6,326 nt of DNA from an uncultured Sphingobium sp. GTDB taxonomy: Bacteria; Pseudomonadota; Alphaproteobacteria; Sphingomonadales; Sphingomonadaceae. Location: assembly GCA_913773715.1 (NCBI GenBank), contig CAJYHD010000423.1:1-6326 (forward strand). Reading direction: 5' to 3'. Shown piece by piece: positions 4,022-6,326 of the stretch; position 1 is the first letter of the stretch, and each line of letters begins with the position of its first letter. The position numbers were made by a program, and so were the translations under genes. The notes under the pieces are model-generated. The model did no database searches. It was not told the DNA's origin and worked only from the letters and a program-made list of their open reading frames with translations.

Positions 4022-6326
4022 TGAAAATCGCGTGACGCTGGCAATATCCTGACATTACGTGGATGGCCGTGCCGAGGGATGCGGTGCAGATGCGGATGGA
4101 CCGCCTTGTCCCCTGCCCCGGCATCGATCCGGGCGGCATGATCTTCCGACAGGCGCGCCATTTCAGCCGTGCGGTCGATGATGCGGTCGGCCATCAGATG
4201 AATGACATCGACGCCGCCTTCACGCACCCGCTGCACGACGCCATGTGCTTCCATCAGGCGGGCCGCCATTAGCGGGCGGCGATAGCGTTCGAACATGCGC
4301 GCCCATAGCAGGATATTCACGATACCCGTCTCGTCCTCCAGCGTGGCGAAGATCGCATTACCCTTGCCCGGACGCTGACGCACCAGCACGACGCCCGCGA
4401 CTTTTGCGCGCTTGCCGTCCTTCACATGATCGAGTTCCGCGCTGGAGAGAACGCCTTCCTGTGCGAAGACCGGACGGAGGAAAGTCATGACATGCTGTTT
4501 GAGTGAGAGGCGGGTAACATGATAATCGGCCGCCACCTCTTCAGATAGCGGCATGGCAGGCAGAGCTGCATCCGCTTCTTTGCCCAATTCCTTCGCTTGT
4601 GCAGCGGCAAAAAGCGGTAGCTCCCCAATCGGCATGCGGCGCACATCCCACGCTGCCTCGCGTCGGGGCCGACCAAGAGACCTGCAGGCATCCGCGTCGG
4701 CCAGCAGGTTGAGCGCGCGAGTGGGAAGCAGGACGGGCAGGCCGCCCTTGTCTTCGGGTGGTGGCATGCGAACGCGCCGGGCCAGATCTTGCATATCGCG
4801 GAAAGGACCGGCAAGACGCTCTGCGGCGATCGCCCTGCCCCACTCCTCGCGAAACCCATCGATCTGGCGAAAGCCCATGCGCATGGCGAAAGCACCATCT
4901 CGCCTGTTCTTTGGCACGATATCCCCCCAGCGATGATTGACGGGAAGCCAGCGCCTTTCCGCGTCGGGATCATCCGCCGCGATCGGCTCCAGCCCATTGT
5001 CCCAATTACTGGCGTTGACGTCGATCCCGCGCACGACTACGCCATGCTCGATCGCGTCGCGCACGATCTGGGCTGGAGCGTAGAAGCCCATCGGCTGGGA
5101 GTTCAGCAGTGCGGCGGCAAAGACGGCAGGGTGGAAGCACTTCATCCAGGCCGAGCAATAGACCAGCAGCGCAAAGCTGATCGCGTGGCTTTCGGGAAAG
5201 CCATAGCTGCCAAAGCCCTTGATCTGGTCATAGCAGCGCTGGGCGAACTCACGTTCATAGCCACGCGCCACCATGCCGCCCACCATCTTGCCCTCCAGTT
5301 CGCCGATGGTGCCGACGTTACGGAAGGTCGCCATCGCGCGACGTAGTTCATCTGCTTCAGCAGGCGTGAAACCAGCAGCGGTAATGGCTAGGTTCATCGC
5401 CTGTTCCTGAAACAATGGCACGCCGTAAGTTTCGCCAAGAACGCCTTCCAGTTCATTTGCCGGATATAGCTTGGAGGGAGACGGAAATTCCCAACTTTTG
5501 GGCTTGCCATCCCGTTCCTCTGCCCGGCGTTTGAGATAGGGATGGACCATGTCGCCTTCGATCGGTCCAGGGCGAACGATCGCGACCTGAACCGCGAGAT
5601 CATAAAATTTGCGAGGCCGCAGGCGCGGGAGCATGTTGATCTGCGCCCGGCTCTCTACCTGGAATACGCCCACGCTGTCGCCGTTGCAGAGCATGTCATA
5701 AGCAGCTGGCACTTCCGTCGGTACGGTGGCCAAAGTCAGGTCGCCAAGACCGTTCTTCTTCATTATCTCGAAGCCTTTACGGATGCATGTGAGCATGCCC
5801 AGCGCCAGAACATCAACCTTCATCAGGTTGAGCGCGTCAATATCGTCCTTGTCCCATTCGATGAAGGTGCGATCATCCATCGCGGCCTTGTGGATCGGGA
5901 CGGTTTCGTCGAGCCGATCCTGCGTCAGCACGAAACCGCCAACATGCTGGGAAAGGTGGCGCGGGAACTCCAGCAGCCGATCGACCAACTCCTTGAGGCG
6001 CATGACAAGCGGGTTGGACAGGTCGAGACCTGCGTCGCTCAGCCGCTTTTCTTCCATACCGTTCGAATGACTGCCCCATACGGTGCGGCCTACCTGCGAG
6101 GTCACATCTTCAGAGAGACCCAATACCTTGCCGACTTCCCGAACGGTGCTGCGAGGCCGGTAATGAATAACGGTCGCGGCAATGGCGGCCCGCTCACGGC
6201 CATAACGATTATAGATGTGCTGGATCACCTCTTCCCGGCGCTCATGTTCAAAATCGACGTCAATGTCGGGCGGCTCGTCCCGATTGCCGGAAATGAAGCG
6301 GGAAAAGAGCAGGTTGTGGTTCATCG
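4018..6326 (-). CDS. dnaE2: Error-prone DNA polymerase DnaE2 (ImuC), 5' end outside the window
   Basis: DnaE2 is a polymerase III alpha-like enzyme that, with ImuA and ImuB, carries out damage-induced mutagenic translesion synthesis. The window holds the last 768 or so residues; the family is usually over 1,000, so the PHP domain and part of the palm lie beyond the right edge, and the Met at 6324 is internal. The palm motif EPPDIDVDF supplies the first two catalytic aspartates (Asp22, Asp24 in this numbering), and LMKVDVLALGML supplies the third (Asp171). DnaE2-like blocks follow: FQVESRAQINMLPRLRPRKF (222-240), VRPGPIEGDMVHPYL, GFGSYGFPESHA, LLNSQPMGFYAP, a helix-hairpin-helix region near 484-518 and an OB-fold near 640-715. 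The end HPRNVRILPASRDFH is the usual DnaE2 C-terminus, so the 3' end is complete and the reading frame is intact. Relatives are generally LexA-regulated and sit in an imuA-imuB-dnaE2 operon; those genes and the promoter would lie off the window. GC is lower than in the genes at the left. Confidence 0.97.
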   Translation of the reverse strand, partial: MNHNLLFSRFISGNRDEPPDIDVDFEHERREEVIQHIYNRYGRERAAIAATVIHYRPRSTVREVGKVLGLSEDVTSQVGRTVWGSHSNGMEEKRLSDAGLDLSNPLVMRLKELVDRLLEFPRHLSQHVGGFVLTQDRLDETVPIHKAAMDDRTFIEWDKDDIDALNLMKVDVLALGMLTCIRKGFEIMKKNGLGDLTLATVPTEVPAAYDMLCNGDSVGVFQVESRAQINMLPRLRPRKFYDLAVQVAIVRPGPIEGDMVHPYLKRRAEERDGKPKSWEFPSPSKLYPANELEGVLGETYGVPLFQEQAMNLAITAAGFTPAEADELRRAMATFRNVGTIGELEGKMVGGMVARGYEREFAQRCYDQIKGFGSYGFPESHAISFALLVYCSAWMKCFHPAVFAAALLNSQPMGFYAPAQIVRDAIEHGVVVRGIDVNASNWDNGLEPIAADDPDAERRWLPVNHRWGDIVPKNRRDGAFAMRMGFRQIDGFREEWGRAIAAERLAGPFRDMQDLARRVRMPPPEDKGGLPVLLPTRALNLLADADACRSLGRPRREAAWDVRRMPIGELPLFAAAQAKELGKEADAALPAMPLSEEVAADYHVTRLSLKQHVMTFLRPVFAQEGVLSSAELDHVKDGKRAKVAGVVLVRQRPGKGNAIFATLEDETGIVNILLWARMFERYRRPLMAARLMEAHGVVQRVREGGVDVIHLMADRIIDRTAEMARLSEDHAARIDAGAGDKAVHPHLHRIPRHGHPRNVRILPASRDFH

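Noticed and set aside
4789..5346. 185-codon open frame on the plus strand within dnaE2
   Set aside because: The opposite strand encodes conserved polymerase blocks throughout, and the product shows no family character or ribosome binding site.

Overview
The window looks like chromosome or large-plasmid DNA of an alphaproteobacterium, most likely a sphingomonad. The evidence is high GC, densely packed genes, a DnaE2-type error-prone polymerase, and protein families typical of that group. The assignment comes from protein character, not from a database match. Six genes can be supported, and no RNA gene, CRISPR array or insertion sequence is visible.

Left part (about 1-2854, very GC-rich: sample 60-base rows counted by hand give 70-77% GC). 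A DJ-1/PfpI-family gene on the + strand is broken near its 3' end by an apparent one-base deletion. It converges on a two-gene minus-strand pair: a HTH/WYL (YafY-type) regulator and, 31 bases downstream, a DUF3883 (PD-(D/E)XK-like) putative nuclease. A 70-base divergent spacer separates the regulator from a glutathione S-transferase gene on the + strand.

Middle spacer (2855-3117). This non-coding stretch is AT-richer than its flanks. It carries a perfect 11-bp inverted repeat and two smaller adjacent dyads ahead of the next gene.

Right part (3118-6326, sample rows about 50-60% GC). A SCO1/SenC copper-chaperone lipoprotein gene overlaps a small lipoprotein gene that resembles the 'copper uptake system-associated protein' family; together they form a probable two-gene copper-handling operon. 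They converge, with a 4-base stop overlap, on dnaE2 on the minus strand. dnaE2 encodes the error-prone DNA polymerase III alpha-like subunit of the ImuA/ImuB/DnaE2 mutasome, and its 5' end lies beyond the right edge.

The main points for a second look are the frameshifted PfpI gene, the compact WYL regulator plus DUF3883 nuclease pair, the composition change across the middle spacer with its inverted repeats, and the two convergent pairs whose stop codons interlock. I do not see firm evidence of an undescribed system. The WYL/DUF3883 pair is the nearest candidate, and it is weak.
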